DNA of 64,000 bases from an uncultured Clostridia bacterium (lineage in GTDB: Bacteria > Bacillota > Clostridia > Oscillospirales > JAAYOS01), in the NCBI GenBank assembly GCA_947631015.1, contig CANRJS010000008.1:1-64000 (forward strand). The letters are read 5' to 3'. Positions 16,127-26,201 of the stretch are shown one piece after another. Made by a program: the position numbers and the translations under genes. Every line of letters begins with the position of its first letter. Position 1 is the first letter of the stretch. The notes beneath the pieces are model-generated. The model was not told the DNA's origin and ran no database searches. It worked only from the letters and a program-made list of their open reading frames with translations.

Positions 16127-18349
16127 TCAAAGCCTTACGATATTGACGTTCTCGTGTCCCGCGCACAGCTCCGCCTCGCGGCTGTGGCAGGTGAAGAGCA
16201 GTATCTGCCGCGTCTCGGCCTCGCGCTCAAGGAGGCGGAGCGCCGCCTCGAGGCGCCCGTCGTCGAAGGTGACGAACGCGTCGTCGAGAATCAGCGGCGT
16301 GTCCTCGGGGAGGACGGCGTGCGCCACGGCGAGCCGAAGCGCGAACCAGAGCTGGTCGGACGTCCCACGGCTGAGCTGTGCTCCCGAGCGGAGGGGAGAC
16401 GCCTCGCGCCCCGCCTCAGGCCTGAACTCACGGCTTACCGTCACGCGGTCGTACCGTCCGGCGGTGAGCTCGCCGAGTATCCGCGCGGTCTCCTTTCCGA
16501 GGGCGGGGGAGAACCGGCTGCGAAGCTCGTCGCCCGCGCGCCGGAGCGCTTCGAGCGCCGTGTCGATGGCGCGGTAGCGGCGCTCGCATTCGGCAAGACG
16601 CTCCTCGAGCCGCCCGCGCTTTTCGTCGATGATCGCCGCGTCGCGCCCGCCGAGGACGCCGCTGTTGTATGAGACGTCGCGGCGGAGCTCGGCAATGTGA
16701 CGGCGGAGCGCTTCAAGCTCCGCCTCCGCGTCCTCTCGCGTCATGCCGGAAAAGTCCTCGGCGCTCGGAACGTCCTCCTCGCTTCCGTCCGCGCTTTCGG
16801 CGGGGACGGAGCTTTTCAGTGCGTCGATAGCGGCGCGCGCCTCGCGGGCGCTGCCTTGCAGCATGTCGCGCTTCTCGCTCCACGATATGAGCGTTCTCAG
16901 CGCGTCGAGCGGCTGCCCGCGCTCGCCCGTGAGCGCCTCGAGCTCGTCCTCTGCGGGGGACGGCTCGCCCGCAAGACCCGCCGCGCGCTCGGCGCATTTC
17001 GAGCGGTGAGCTTCCGCCGACCTCGTGTTCTCGATGAACTCGCGGAGCGCATCGGGAGAGCCGGCGTTCCAGCCCCGAAGCAGCGCTTCAAGCGACGCGC
17101 GAGAGAGCGTGCGCTTCCTCACGCTCCTTGCCGCGAGAACCGCAAGCACAAGACAGCAAACCGCCGCAGCGGCGCCGCAGAATATCTGAACGTTGGAGCG
17201 GATAAACAGCTCGGACACAAAGCAGCAGACGGCGGCAAGCCCGAGGAGCGCCGCAAGGACTGCAAAGCGGCGCGGCGTCCTGTCCGACGAGGACGCTTCG
17301 AGCCGCCGCGCCTCGTCGAGATCCTGCTGCGCGGCGGCGGCCGCCCGACCCGCGAGCGTCTCGGCGTTCGGAAGCGCGCCGTGCGCGTGCTGCGCTCTGC
17401 CTACGGCGGCGAATATCCGCCGGTCGAGCTCTGAAAGCTCCTCGTCCAGATCTCTTAGGCGCGCGGAGGCCGCATCCCTCTCGGCTGTGACTCGGCCCTC
17501 GAGGCTCCGCAGCTCGCCCGTGGAAGGGCACCCCTCGGGGAGGACGTTTTCCTCGATGTTCCTAAGCTCCTGCTCGATATTTTCGAGCCGCTCCCGCGCG
17601 GCGGCAAGCTTCCTCCGCGCGGCGGCGCTCTCGGCGGAGCCCATACGCTTTAGAAGGTCTTCAAGCTCCTTCTCTCGGGCGGCCGCCTCGCGGAGCTCCG
17701 ATTCAAGCGAATCTATCAGGTCGGCGGTCGCGCGGCAATCGTCCGCCTTGCGGCGCAGGGAGTTTATCTCGCCCTCCAGCTCGGGGATCTCTCCGCGCCG
17801 GTTGAAGCGGAGGCGGCGCTGCCATTCGCGGAGGCGCGCTTCCGCCGCCGAGGCGTTCGCGCTCTCGTCCCCGGAGGAGACGGTCGCGAGTATCCGCGCC
17901 TCGAGCTCCGCAGAGCCGGAGGGCAGCGGCGGAGAGGAAACGAACGCGCTCCGCTCGAACACCTCGCGGCTCGCGCCGGTCAGTTTTTCGCCGATGTTTT
18001 CGGCGGTGAGGCCGGCGTCCCCGCCGCCGGAGGTGTAGGCGCGGAGACTGCGGAGCGGCGCGGAGTCTGTGCCGCTCCGTTCCACCGTTATCTCACGGCC
18101 GTCCGCCTCGAGCTCGAGCCTGCCGCTTATCGGAGCGCCCGACCACGGGCGGTAGAGGTTCTTTTCGGCGGGACGCTCCTTCGTGTCGCGCTCCCGCGTG
18201 GGTATGCCGTAGAGCATCGCGCGGAGGAACGCGCACCAGGTCGACTTTCCGCTCTCGTTTGCGCCCTCGATGATGTTGAGGCCGGGCTCGAGCTCGAGCT
18301 TCGACTCGTGCAGCCCCGCAAACGTCGCAAACATCCGTCTTATCTTCAC
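16127..18349 (-). CDS. yhaN: YhaN-like SMC/Rad50-type AAA ATPase
   Basis: IIEGANESGKSTWCAFLRAMLYGIP Walker A; coiled coil; LSRGTSDQLWFALRLAVAH signature; LILDDAFVTFDD Walker B. Confidence 0.85.
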   Translation of the reverse strand: MKIRRMFATFAGLHESKLELEPGLNIIEGANESGKSTWCAFLRAMLYGIPTRERDTKERPAEKNLYRPWSGAPISGRLELEADGREITVERSGTDSAPLRSLRAYTSGGGDAGLTAENIGEKLTGASREVFERSAFVSSPPLPSGSAELEARILATVSSGDESANASAAEARLREWQRRLRFNRRGEIPELEGEINSLRRKADDCRATADLIDSLESELREAAAREKELEDLLKRMGSAESAAARRKLAAARERLENIEQELRNIEENVLPEGCPSTGELRSLEGRVTAERDAASARLRDLDEELSELDRRIFAAVGRAQHAHGALPNAETLAGRAAAAAQQDLDEARRLEASSSDRTPRRFAVLAALLGLAAVCCFVSELFIRSNVQIFCGAAAAVCCLVLAVLAARSVRKRTLSRASLEALLRGWNAGSPDALREFIENTRSAEAHRSKCAERAAGLAGEPSPAEDELEALTGERGQPLDALRTLISWSEKRDMLQGSAREARAAIDALKSSVPAESADGSEEDVPSAEDFSGMTREDAEAELEALRRHIAELRRDVSYNSGVLGGRDAAIIDEKRGRLEERLAECERRYRAIDTALEALRRAGDELRSRFSPALGKETARILGELTAGRYDRVTVSREFRPEAGREASPLRSGAQLSRGTSDQLWFALRLAVAHAVLPEDTPLILDDAFVTFDDGRLEAALRLLEREAETRQILLFTCHSREAELCAGHENVNIVRL

Positions 18350-19404
18350 AGCGGCGCCTCCTCTCCGTCGAGCGCGGCGAGGCCGTACCTCGCGGCAAGC
18401 TCCGCGAGCGCCTCGGCCTCTGCGTTCCCGGCGTCGCCGGACTCGGCGCGGACGGCATCGAGCGCGCGGAGGAACGCCCCCGCAAGCGAGTCCTCGGCGG
18501 CAAGCTCGCGCACGCGCTTCGGCAGGCGCGTCCTGTCCGTGACCTTCACATAGAACGCTCGCGGAGCAAGCTCGCGTGCGAGCGCCTCGGTGTCGACCGG
18601 CTCGCTCTCGCCGGTGAGGACGAGCTTCACAAGGTCGCGCTCGAGGCCGTCCGGGACGGCGCGCTCGCCGCTCTCTATAGTCACGAATTTCCGCGCGCCG
18701 AGCGGGACGAACCTCACGCGGGCGCGATCCTCGATCTCGACGACATACACGCCCTTCTCGCCGGTCTCGTCAAAGCCGCGCCCCATGGGGCAGCCCGGGT
18801 AGGCAAAGAGCGTGTCGCCCGCGCGAACGGCTTCGCTCCGCGCGTGTATGTGTCCGAGCGCGAGGTAGCTGAGTCCGCTCACGGCAATGTCGCGCGGCGA
18901 GACCGCATGGTAGTACGCGGAGGAGGCGTCCGCCTCGCCGTGCAGGACCATCACCGAGGGAAGTCCCTGCTCCGCGCGGAAGCCCTGCAGCAGCTCGCGC
19001 TCGACCACGGGCGCGGCGAAGCCCGCGCCGTAGACGTCGAAGTCCCCACACGGTATCTTCTCTATCCGCTCGGAGCGGAAGATGTGGACGTTCTCGGGCA
19101 GGTCCTGCCTGCGGTAGACCGAGTGGACCGACATATAGTCGTGATTTCCCGGGGAAATAAATACCGGCACACCGGCGCGTCCCAGCAGAGCGAAGGTCCT
19201 GTCCGCCACCGAGCGGGAGGGGGAGGGCTCGTCAAAGAGATCGCCGGAGATGAGTATGGCGTCCGCTCGCTCGCTTTCCGCGAGCTCGCAAATCTTTGCA
19301 AGCGTGGTGAAAAGCTCCTCGCGGAGCTCGGCCGCGACATCCTCCGGAAGACCCGCTATCGGCGAGCCGAGGTGCAGGTCTGCGGTATGTATAAGCTTTA
19401 TCAT
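18346..19404 (-). CDS. yhaO: YhaO/SbcD-like metallophosphoesterase
   Basis: HTADLHLGSP, ISGDLFDE, PGNHDY, LHGEAD; ATGA overlap with yhaN. Confidence 0.88.
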   Translation of the reverse strand: MIKLIHTADLHLGSPIAGLPEDVAAELREELFTTLAKICELAESERADAILISGDLFDEPSPSRSVADRTFALLGRAGVPVFISPGNHDYMSVHSVYRRQDLPENVHIFRSERIEKIPCGDFDVYGAGFAAPVVERELLQGFRAEQGLPSVMVLHGEADASSAYYHAVSPRDIAVSGLSYLALGHIHARSEAVRAGDTLFAYPGCPMGRGFDETGEKGVYVVEIEDRARVRFVPLGARKFVTIESGERAVPDGLERDLVKLVLTGESEPVDTEALARELAPRAFYVKVTDRTRLPKRVRELAAEDSLAGAFLRALDAVRAESGDAGNAEAEALAELAARYGLAALDGEEAPL

Positions 19405-19439
19405 AGTCGTACTCCGTCGACGGGTATCGGGTGGAGGCG

Positions 19440-20561
19440 TTACAGCCCCATCGCCTCATAGGCGAGATCCCGTATCCTGTGATGTATGATATTGTAGGCG
19501 TAGTTGCAGTTCATGACCTGCATTCCGATGTAAATTGAGACCTTGTTTTCTGTGTCCGCCATGCAGTACGCGGCCGCCGCGCCGTTCCAGCCGAATTCTC
19601 CCACCGGCGTCGGAGAGAGGGACAGATTCTTATCCATGTGGACGCGGCCGCAGAGACCCCAGCCGTAGCCGTAGAGCGGGGTCTGCCAGCGGCGAAAGTC
19701 GCTGAGCGGCACGTACTCGAGGAGGTTCCTCTGGCAGAGCGCAAGCGTCTCCTCCTTCAGGACGCGGACGCCGTTTGCGCCGACGCCGCCGTTCGCTATC
19801 ATGTCCATAAAGAGCGAGTAGTCGTGCACGGTGCTGTAGAGACCGCCGCTGCCGAGCTCGACGCCCTGGCTGTCAATGGCGCCGCCGCCCTCGAGAGGAG
19901 AGACTCTGTTACGCTCGTTGTCGTAGACCCACGCGGCGGCGAGGCGCTTCTGCTGCTCCGCGTCGGGGTGAAAGCCGGTGTCGGTCATGCCGAGCGGCCG
20001 GAAGAACACCTCGTCGAGGTACGCGCCGAGGCTTTTGCCGGTTATCTTCTCGATTATCGCGCCGAGGACGTCCTGACTTGTGCCGTACTCGTAGCGTGTG
20101 CCGGGGTCGAAGTGGAGCGGGACCTTTGCCATCTGCGCCGCCATGGTAATGTTGTCATGGACGGTCTCCGGCTCCGGGAACTCCCCGAACACGCCGTAGC
20201 TCCAGCCGCCCTCCATCAGGAAGCAGTGGCGGACAAGCAGCTCGGTCTTTGCGGGACGGACGGCGTCGCCGTCGCGCACCGTGAGCGACGCGAACTCGGG
20301 CAGGTACTTGGACACCGGGTCGTCTATCGCGAGGCGGCCTTCCTCCACGAGCTTCAGCGCGCCGAGGCAGAGCGACACCTTCGAGCAGGAGAAGATGAGG
20401 TAGAGCTCGCCCCCGGTCATGGGAGCCTTCCGCTCCGCGTCCGGGTGACCGACGTACCTGCGGTAGACGACGTCGTGGTTCATACGAACCTCGACGTCCG
20501 CCGCGGGAATGTCCGCCGCCTCGAGAGACGCCAGATAGCGGGTGAGTTTGCTGAAATCCAT
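19440..20561 (-). CDS. Serine hydrolase, beta-lactamase/class C family
   Basis: FSCSKVSL (SxxK), YEYGTSQDVLG, ISRYL-type PVSKYLPEF. Confidence 0.88.
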   Translation of the reverse strand: MDFSKLTRYLASLEAADIPAADVEVRMNHDVVYRRYVGHPDAERKAPMTGGELYLIFSCSKVSLCLGALKLVEEGRLAIDDPVSKYLPEFASLTVRDGDAVRPAKTELLVRHCFLMEGGWSYGVFGEFPEPETVHDNITMAAQMAKVPLHFDPGTRYEYGTSQDVLGAIIEKITGKSLGAYLDEVFFRPLGMTDTGFHPDAEQQKRLAAAWVYDNERNRVSPLEGGGAIDSQGVELGSGGLYSTVHDYSLFMDMIANGGVGANGVRVLKEETLALCQRNLLEYVPLSDFRRWQTPLYGYGWGLCGRVHMDKNLSLSPTPVGEFGWNGAAAAYCMADTENKVSIYIGMQVMNCNYAYNIIHHRIRDLAYEAMGL

Positions 20562-20752
20562 AGCAAAACCTCCTTTGATTTGTCTGATTTATACAATTTT
20601 AATATACCATAATATAGCGTTTATTGCAACACCTTATCTGCGGGCGAAGCCGCGACCTTGCGGGGCAAAAGCAAAAGATTTGACTAATCGTATGCTTTGC
20701 GATATACTATATCCGTATAGATTTTTACAGCGGCGAAAGGGAGCGGGAAAGC

Positions 20753-21301
20753 ATGGCGGACGTATTTAACGAACAGATTGTAAAGAAAAAGCGCGATTTT
20801 ACCGACGTTATCAAGATCGTTCTGATAATTCTTGCCGCGTTTGTCGTAGACTCTGCGTTCCTGATCATAGGAATACTCAGGACGGTGTTCCCGGCGGTGT
20901 TCGCGATAAGCGTTTATCTTGCTTACAACTTCATACGTAATATGTCCGTCGAGTACGAGTACTCGGTCATGAACGGCGAGCTCGACGTGGACTGCATCGC
21001 GGGACGGCGCAAGCGCAAGAAGATGCTCTCGGTGTCTGTCCGCCGGTTCTCGATACTCGCGCCGGTGAAGGCGGAGTACCGCGCGGAGTACGAGAGCCAG
21101 TCGATACGCAATTTCATCCACGCGAGCATCTCCGACCGCACGGACGGACTGTGGTTCGCGCGCTATGAGGACGACGCCGGGGTGGACACCGTGCTCTTCT
21201 TCAACCCCAACGAAAAGCTCCTCGGCGCGATGGCGCGGGTGATACCGGGCAAGGCGAAGGACGTACCTCCCGAGCTGCTCCGCAGAGGTGACGAGGTTTG
21301 A
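20753..21301 (+). CDS. DUF6106-like membrane protein
   Basis: Two N-terminal TM segments, conserved YEYSVMNGELDVDCIAGRRKRK region. Confidence 0.55.
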   Translation: MADVFNEQIVKKKRDFTDVIKIVLIILAAFVVDSAFLIIGILRTVFPAVFAISVYLAYNFIRNMSVEYEYSVMNGELDVDCIAGRRKRKKMLSVSVRRFSILAPVKAEYRAEYESQSIRNFIHASISDRTDGLWFARYEDDAGVDTVLFFNPNEKLLGAMARVIPGKAKDVPPELLRRGDEV

Positions 21302-21651
21302 TAGCGGGGGTCGGTATCGACATGCTCGACATCGCGCGGATGGAGCGTCCCATGAAAAACGGACACTTCATGGAGCGCGTCTACACCGCGGCCGAGCGGG
21401 ACTACGTCGCGCGGAACGGAGCGCAGAGCGCCGCCGGCATCTTCTGTGCCAAGGAGGCGTTCGTGAAGGCCGTGGGCGAGGGACTGAAAATTCCGCTCGG
21501 AGAGGTGGAGGTGCGCCACGGCGAGCGCGGCGAGCCGCTCATCGTCCTGCACGGCGGGACGGCGGAGTGCTACGCCGACGTAAACATTCGGGTCTCGATA
21601 ACTCACACGGCGTCCACGGCGGCGGCCGTGGTCACGGTCGAAAGGGGATAG
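21298..21651 (+). CDS. acpS: Holo-[acyl-carrier-protein] synthase
   Basis: GVGIDMLDIARME, FCAKEAFVKAVGEGLK, VSITHTASTAAAVV; TTG start. Confidence 0.92.
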   Translation: MIAGVGIDMLDIARMERPMKNGHFMERVYTAAERDYVARNGAQSAAGIFCAKEAFVKAVGEGLKIPLGEVEVRHGERGEPLIVLHGGTAECYADVNIRVSITHTASTAAAVVTVERG

Positions 21652-21654
21652 CGT

Positions 21655-23181
21655 ATGTGGCTCTATTCTAAAGAGAAGATGGCGGCGCTCGAGGCGGAGG
21701 AGATCCGCCGGGGCACGCCCGAGCACGTCCTGATGGAGCGCGCGGCGGAGGCGCTCGCCGCTGAAGCGGCGGCGCTCATGGGCGGCGCGGAAGGCAGGCG
21801 CGCTGCCGTGTTCTGCGGCAGAGGAAAGAACGGCGGGGACGGCTACGGAGCCGCCCGCATCCTCCGTTCTGCCGGTGCGGAGGTGAAGGTCTACGCCGTC
21901 GCGGGCGGAGAGCTCGCCGCGCTTACCTCCGTCATGAGAGACGGATACCTTGCCGACGGCGGCGAGGAGGAGCCGTTCGAGCGCTCCTCGCGTGAGTCGA
22001 TGGAGTTCTGCGCCGGCGCCGGCGTCATAATCGACGCGGTGTACGGCGCCGGCTTTCACGGAAGCCTGAGGGGAGCGGCGCTCGAGGCGGCGCGGGTGAT
22101 GAACATCTCCCGCGCGCCCGTCGTGTCCGCAGACCTGCCCTCCGGCGTCGCGGCGGACGGCGCGGCAAGCGAGCATGCGGTGCGCGCCGACGTGACAGTC
22201 GCGTTCGGACGCGCGAAGCCCGCGCACTTCATAGAACCCGGGCGCAGCCTCTCCGGGCGCGTCATGACGGCGGAGATAGGCATCTCCCCGGAAGCGGAGA
22301 AAGCGGCGGGGGGAGACGTCCGCCTTGTCGGGGACGACTTCCTGTTTGAGAAGATAGCGCCGCGCCGCCGCGACTCGCACAAGGGCGACTACGGCAGCGT
22401 GCTCATAGTCGGCGGAAGCATGGGACTCACCGGCGCGCCGCAGCTCGCGGCGGACGGCGCGCTCCGCGCCGGCGCGGGACTTGTATACATGGCGGCGCCG
22501 GAATGCGTGTATCCGATAATGGCGTCCGGCCTGCGGGAGACGATATGCTTCCCGGTCTCGTCGGCGGGCGGCGGATACGCCGCGAAGGCCGCGGAGGAAG
22601 TGCTCGAGCGGGCGAAGAAGGCGGACGTCGTCGTCCTCGGACCCGGTCTCGGCCGCTCGAAGGAGAGCGACCGCTTCGCGGCGGAGCTCATACTCGGGCT
22701 GAAGTGTACCCTCGTGCTCGACGCGGACGGCATAAACCTCGCCGCCTCGAATATAAATATACTGCGCGGGCGCAAAGCGCCTACGATAGTGACCCCGCAC
22801 GACGTTGAGTTCGCGCGGCTCGGCGGCTCGCTCGAGGCGGGACGTCTCGCCGGAGCGCGGAGCCTCGCGGAGGCGACGCGCGCCGTGACGGTGTTGAAGG
22901 GCGGCACGACGGTCGTCGCCGCGCCGGACGGAGAGACGTTCGTCGCCGCCTCCGGGAATCCCGGAATGGCGAAGGGCGGCTCGGGCGACGTGCTCGCGGG
23001 CGTCATAGCCGGTCTTGCGGCGGGGGGACTGTCCCCCATGGACGCGGCGGCGGCGGGCGCGTACATCCACGGGCGCGCCGGGAGCCTCGCGGCGGAGGAG
23101 CTGGGCGAGTTCGGCATGCTGCCGAGCGACCTGCTCCGAAAGCTCCCGCTTACGCTGAAGGACATAGTCCCGCGCAAATAG
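21655..23181 (+). CDS. nnr: Bifunctional NAD(P)HX epimerase/dehydratase
   Basis: FCGRGKNGGDGYGAARIL (epimerase), VGGSMGLTGAPQLAADGALRAGAGLV and GNPGMAKGGSGDVLAGVIAG (dehydratase). Confidence 0.93.
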   Translation: MWLYSKEKMAALEAEEIRRGTPEHVLMERAAEALAAEAAALMGGAEGRRAAVFCGRGKNGGDGYGAARILRSAGAEVKVYAVAGGELAALTSVMRDGYLADGGEEEPFERSSRESMEFCAGAGVIIDAVYGAGFHGSLRGAALEAARVMNISRAPVVSADLPSGVAADGAASEHAVRADVTVAFGRAKPAHFIEPGRSLSGRVMTAEIGISPEAEKAAGGDVRLVGDDFLFEKIAPRRRDSHKGDYGSVLIVGGSMGLTGAPQLAADGALRAGAGLVYMAAPECVYPIMASGLRETICFPVSSAGGGYAAKAAEEVLERAKKADVVVLGPGLGRSKESDRFAAELILGLKCTLVLDADGINLAASNINILRGRKAPTIVTPHDVEFARLGGSLEAGRLAGARSLAEATRAVTVLKGGTTVVAAPDGETFVAASGNPGMAKGGSGDVLAGVIAGLAAGGLSPMDAAAAGAYIHGRAGSLAAEELGEFGMLPSDLLRKLPLTLKDIVPRK

Positions 23182-23213
23182 CGGAGGCACGGCCTCCGTC
23201 GGGAGGACCTGCC

Positions 23214-23810
23214 TTGCGTAAAATATCTGTTTTTCTTATAGCGTTGACGCTTGCCCTGCTCACCTCCTGCGCCCCGAGCGAGGAGGAGAGCGAGGACATA
23301 TTGAATCGCCTCGCGGCGCTCGGAGACTTCGATACCGAGATGACGGTGACGGCGGAATATCCCTCGCGCACCGTCTCCTTCCGGCTCGCGGCGTCGGTCG
23401 CGGGCGACGAATGCGGCGTTCGCGTCCTCGAGCCCGCCGAGCTCGAGGGTATTGACATCACGATAGGCGCGGGGGAGTGTACGGTGGAGTATGACGGCGC
23501 GAGCTTCGAGGCGGGCGACCCGTCCGCGCTCGGCATTGCGCCGGTGACGGCGGCGGCGGAGGTGGCGCGGCTGTTTCGCAGCGCTTCGCCGCGCGAAGTG
23601 GGCGCGGAGAAGCGCGCGGGTACGGACTGCGTGCTCCTCGTCTACGCGTCCGGCTCGGACGAGACCCGCGTGTGGGTCACGCTCGATACACTCACGCCTA
23701 CGGCGGCGGAGTTCCTGCGGGACGGAGAAAGACGCCTTGTGTGCGAGTTTGACACGTTTGATACAGGGGGAAGTGAAAGCCTTGCGGACATATCTGGAGA
23801 TCTCTCTTGA
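23214..23810 (+). CDS. Putative lipoprotein
   Basis: Signal peptide and lipobox LLTSC; no further motif. Confidence 0.6.
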   Translation: MRKISVFLIALTLALLTSCAPSEEESEDILNRLAALGDFDTEMTVTAEYPSRTVSFRLAASVAGDECGVRVLEPAELEGIDITIGAGECTVEYDGASFEAGDPSALGIAPVTAAAEVARLFRSASPREVGAEKRAGTDCVLLVYASGSDETRVWVTLDTLTPTAAEFLRDGERRLVCEFDTFDTGGSESLADISGDLS

Positions 23811-24927
23811 CAACATAGAGCACAATTTCAGACTGATACGCGAGCGCGCCGGAAGCGCGGCGGTGATGGCGGTCGTCAAGGCGGACGCCTACGGCCACGG
23901 CGCGGCGGAGGTCGCGCGGGTGCTCGAGGACTGCGGCGCGGATCGCTTCGCCGTCGCGACGGCGGACGAAGCGGCGGAGCTCCGCGCGGCGGGAATAACC
24001 CGCCCGGTGATGGTATTGGGTGTGAGCGATCCTTCGCGCGCGCCGGAGCTTGCGGAGATGCGTGTGATACAGACTGTCGGGTCGATAGAGTACGCGGAGA
24101 CGCTCGATTCGGCGCTTTCCGCCTGCGGACAAAAGCTCCTTATCCACTTCGCGGCGGACACCGGCATGAGCCGCCTCGGCTTTGAGACCGGGGACGCGTC
24201 CGCCGTCCGCTCGGCGGACGAAATAGTGCGCGCCGCGCGGCTGTCGCATCTCGAGGCGGAGGGGATATTCACCCACTTCGCGACAAGCGAGATTCCGGGC
24301 GAGCCGTTCCAGCGGGAACAGCTCGAAAGATTTGAGCGCCTGCTCGGACTGCTCCGCGAGCGCGGGATCGCGCTCCCCACGGTGCATATATCGAACAGCG
24401 GCGCGATATTCAACATCCCGGGTGCGAGGTTTGATATGGTACGTCCCGGGATAGTCCTGTACGGAGTGTCGCCGGACGGCGAGGTGCTCCCCTGCGAGGG
24501 ACTTCGCCCCGCGATGAGCCTGAGGACGCGGATAGTCCAGATACACGAGTACGCGGAGCCGGTGTCGGTGAGCTACGGGCGGCGGTTCCGCTCGGACGGC
24601 CCCATACGCACCGGCACGGTGGCAATAGGCTATGCGGACGGGCTGCACCGCATGCTCTCCGGGAAGATAGACGTGCTCGTGCACGGAAAGCGCGCGCGGC
24701 AGATAGGAAATATCTGCATGGATATGTCGATGATAGACCTCACGGACATTCCGGAGGCGAAGGTGGGCGACGTAGTGACCGTCTTCGGAAGCGACGGAGA
24801 CGCTTCGATACCTGTGGAGGAGGTCGCCGCCGCCGCGGGTACGATACCCTACGAGATAATGTGCGCGCCCTCCCCGCGCGTGGCGAAGGTGTGGCATTAT
24901 CACGGAAAAATATGGGAGAGCAAATAG
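23773..24927 (+). CDS. alr: Alanine racemase
   Basis: RTYLEISLDNIEHNFRLIRE, VVKADAYGHGA PLP lysine, catalytic-Tyr region GYADGLHRML. Confidence 0.95.
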   Translation: MKALRTYLEISLDNIEHNFRLIRERAGSAAVMAVVKADAYGHGAAEVARVLEDCGADRFAVATADEAAELRAAGITRPVMVLGVSDPSRAPELAEMRVIQTVGSIEYAETLDSALSACGQKLLIHFAADTGMSRLGFETGDASAVRSADEIVRAARLSHLEAEGIFTHFATSEIPGEPFQREQLERFERLLGLLRERGIALPTVHISNSGAIFNIPGARFDMVRPGIVLYGVSPDGEVLPCEGLRPAMSLRTRIVQIHEYAEPVSVSYGRRFRSDGPIRTGTVAIGYADGLHRMLSGKIDVLVHGKRARQIGNICMDMSMIDLTDIPEAKVGDVVTVFGSDGDASIPVEEVAAAAGTIPYEIMCAPSPRVAKVWHYHGKIWESK

Positions 24928-24930
24928 CGC

Positions 24931-24959
24931 TTGCCAAAGCCGCGCGCATTTGCTATAAT
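24931..24959 (+). promoter_or_regulatory. Promoter TTGCCA-17-TATAAT
   Basis: Just upstream of the predicted structured RNA. Confidence 0.65.
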
Positions 24960-24965
24960 AAGATG

Positions 24966-25155
24966 TACGTTGTATTTCCACGCTGACTCTCCGGGCGGCT
25001 GCCGCATACTATGGAGCGGAGGCCGCGCGGCGAGGTAAATATTGGACCCCGCGCCGGTGTTTAGGGCGCGCGTCCTTGGGGCAGAATTATGTTGCGGCCG
25101 CTACATAATCAACCCTCGGCGCGGCGGCCGTAATCCGACTCCGGAGCGTGAATAC
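24966..25155 (+). ncRNA. Candidate structured RNA, 6S-like architecture
   Basis: Closing helix cacgct[gactct]ccgg/ccggagcgtg; internal helix gccgcgc(gg)cgagg/cctcggcgcggc; bubble with 3' side hairpin attatgt/acataat; terminal stem ccccgcgcc/ggcgcg..gggg; own promoter. Confidence 0.5.
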
Positions 25156-25522
25156 GGTGGAAATCAATGTCAAAAGAGGAGAGATATACTACGCGGATCT
25201 GAGTCCGGTGGTAGGCAGTGAGCAGGGCGGCATGCGCCCGGTGCTCATAGTCCAGAACGACGTAGGGAACAAGTTCAGCCCGACCGTTATCGCGGCGGCT
25301 ATAACCTCGCAGATAAACAAGGCGAGGCTGCCGACGCATATAGAGCTCAGCGCCGGTTCCTTCGGCCTGTCGAAGGACTCGGTGGTTCTGCTCGAGCAGA
25401 TACGCACGCTCGACAAGAGGCGTCTGCGCGAGCGGATGGGCCGCATCGACGGTGTGCTCATGCACCGAATAGACGACGCGATAGCCGTGAGCTTCGGCAT
25501 AGGCGGACGGGAGAAGGTCTAA
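25148..25522 (+). CDS. MazF/PemK (NdoA) endoribonuclease toxin, no MazE found
   Basis: VKRGEIYYADLSPVVGSEQGGMRPVLIVQNDVGNKFSPTVIAAAITS; start may be GTG 25148 or GTG 25157. Confidence 0.92.
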   Translation: MNTVEINVKRGEIYYADLSPVVGSEQGGMRPVLIVQNDVGNKFSPTVIAAAITSQINKARLPTHIELSAGSFGLSKDSVVLLEQIRTLDKRRLRERMGRIDGVLMHRIDDAIAVSFGIGGREKV

Positions 25523-25541
25523 GAAAAAGGAGTGCATTGAA

Positions 25542-26201
25542 ATGGTCTCGAAAAAGTGGATAACCTGTGCCTGCACGGTGCTGCTCGTGGTGCTTCTGCT
25601 CGCCGGCGGCGCGGCTATAGCGGCGGAGCTCGGCGGCGCGGACGACCCTCTCGTTTCGCTGAGCTACATAGAGCAGCTCATCCCGCAGCTCAATGACAAC
25701 ATCGAGAAGATAATAGGCCAGAAGGTAGACGAGTTCGACCAGTCCATCGACGAAAAGATAGCGCAGGTCGACCAATCGATAAACGACAAGATAAGCCGCT
25801 TTGAGGAGCAGTACGCCGCGGGCTTTGCCGATGAGGACTTCATCAACCGCGTTGCGGACGCGATAGCGTCGCGCGGAGTATCCGGCGGCACGACCGCGCC
25901 GGGCGGCGAGACGCCGTCCGCGCCGTCCGCCGGTACGACCGATTCCTTCACCGTCGTGGACGTGAGCGCCGGGCAGAAGCTCATAGGAGCGGTCGGCACC
26001 GAGATACTGTGGCGCATAGGCACCGCAAGCTGTGTCGCACCCGGCTCGCCCGGACTTATCGACATATCCTCCGGCGCGGATCTCGCCGCCGGCGGACAGC
26101 TCCAGCAGAACCACGTCTATGTCGTGACCGTCGCGGAGCGCGGCTTCCAGGCCACATCCAACTGCAAGGTGCTTATAAAGGGAACGTATACGATACAATA
26201 G
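25542..26201 (+). CDS. Secreted/anchored coiled-coil protein of unknown function
   Basis: N-terminal TM, heptad-like DEFDQSIDEKIAQVDQSINDKISRFEE, Thr/Pro-rich linker, C-terminal beta domain. Confidence 0.6.
   Translation: MVSKKWITCACTVLLVVLLLAGGAAIAAELGGADDPLVSLSYIEQLIPQLNDNIEKIIGQKVDEFDQSIDEKIAQVDQSINDKISRFEEQYAAGFADEDFINRVADAIASRGVSGGTTAPGGETPSAPSAGTTDSFTVVDVSAGQKLIGAVGTEILWRIGTASCVAPGSPGLIDISSGADLAAGGQLQQNHVYVVTVAERGFQATSNCKVLIKGTYTIQ

Noticed and set aside
21163-23190. 675-aa minus-strand ORF over nnr
   Set aside because: Shadow ORF; Arg/Ala-rich, no motifs.
24961-25148. Cryptic mazE antitoxin ORF
   Set aside because: The best ATG frame (MYVVFPR) stops after seven codons; no frame gives a MazE-sized protein.
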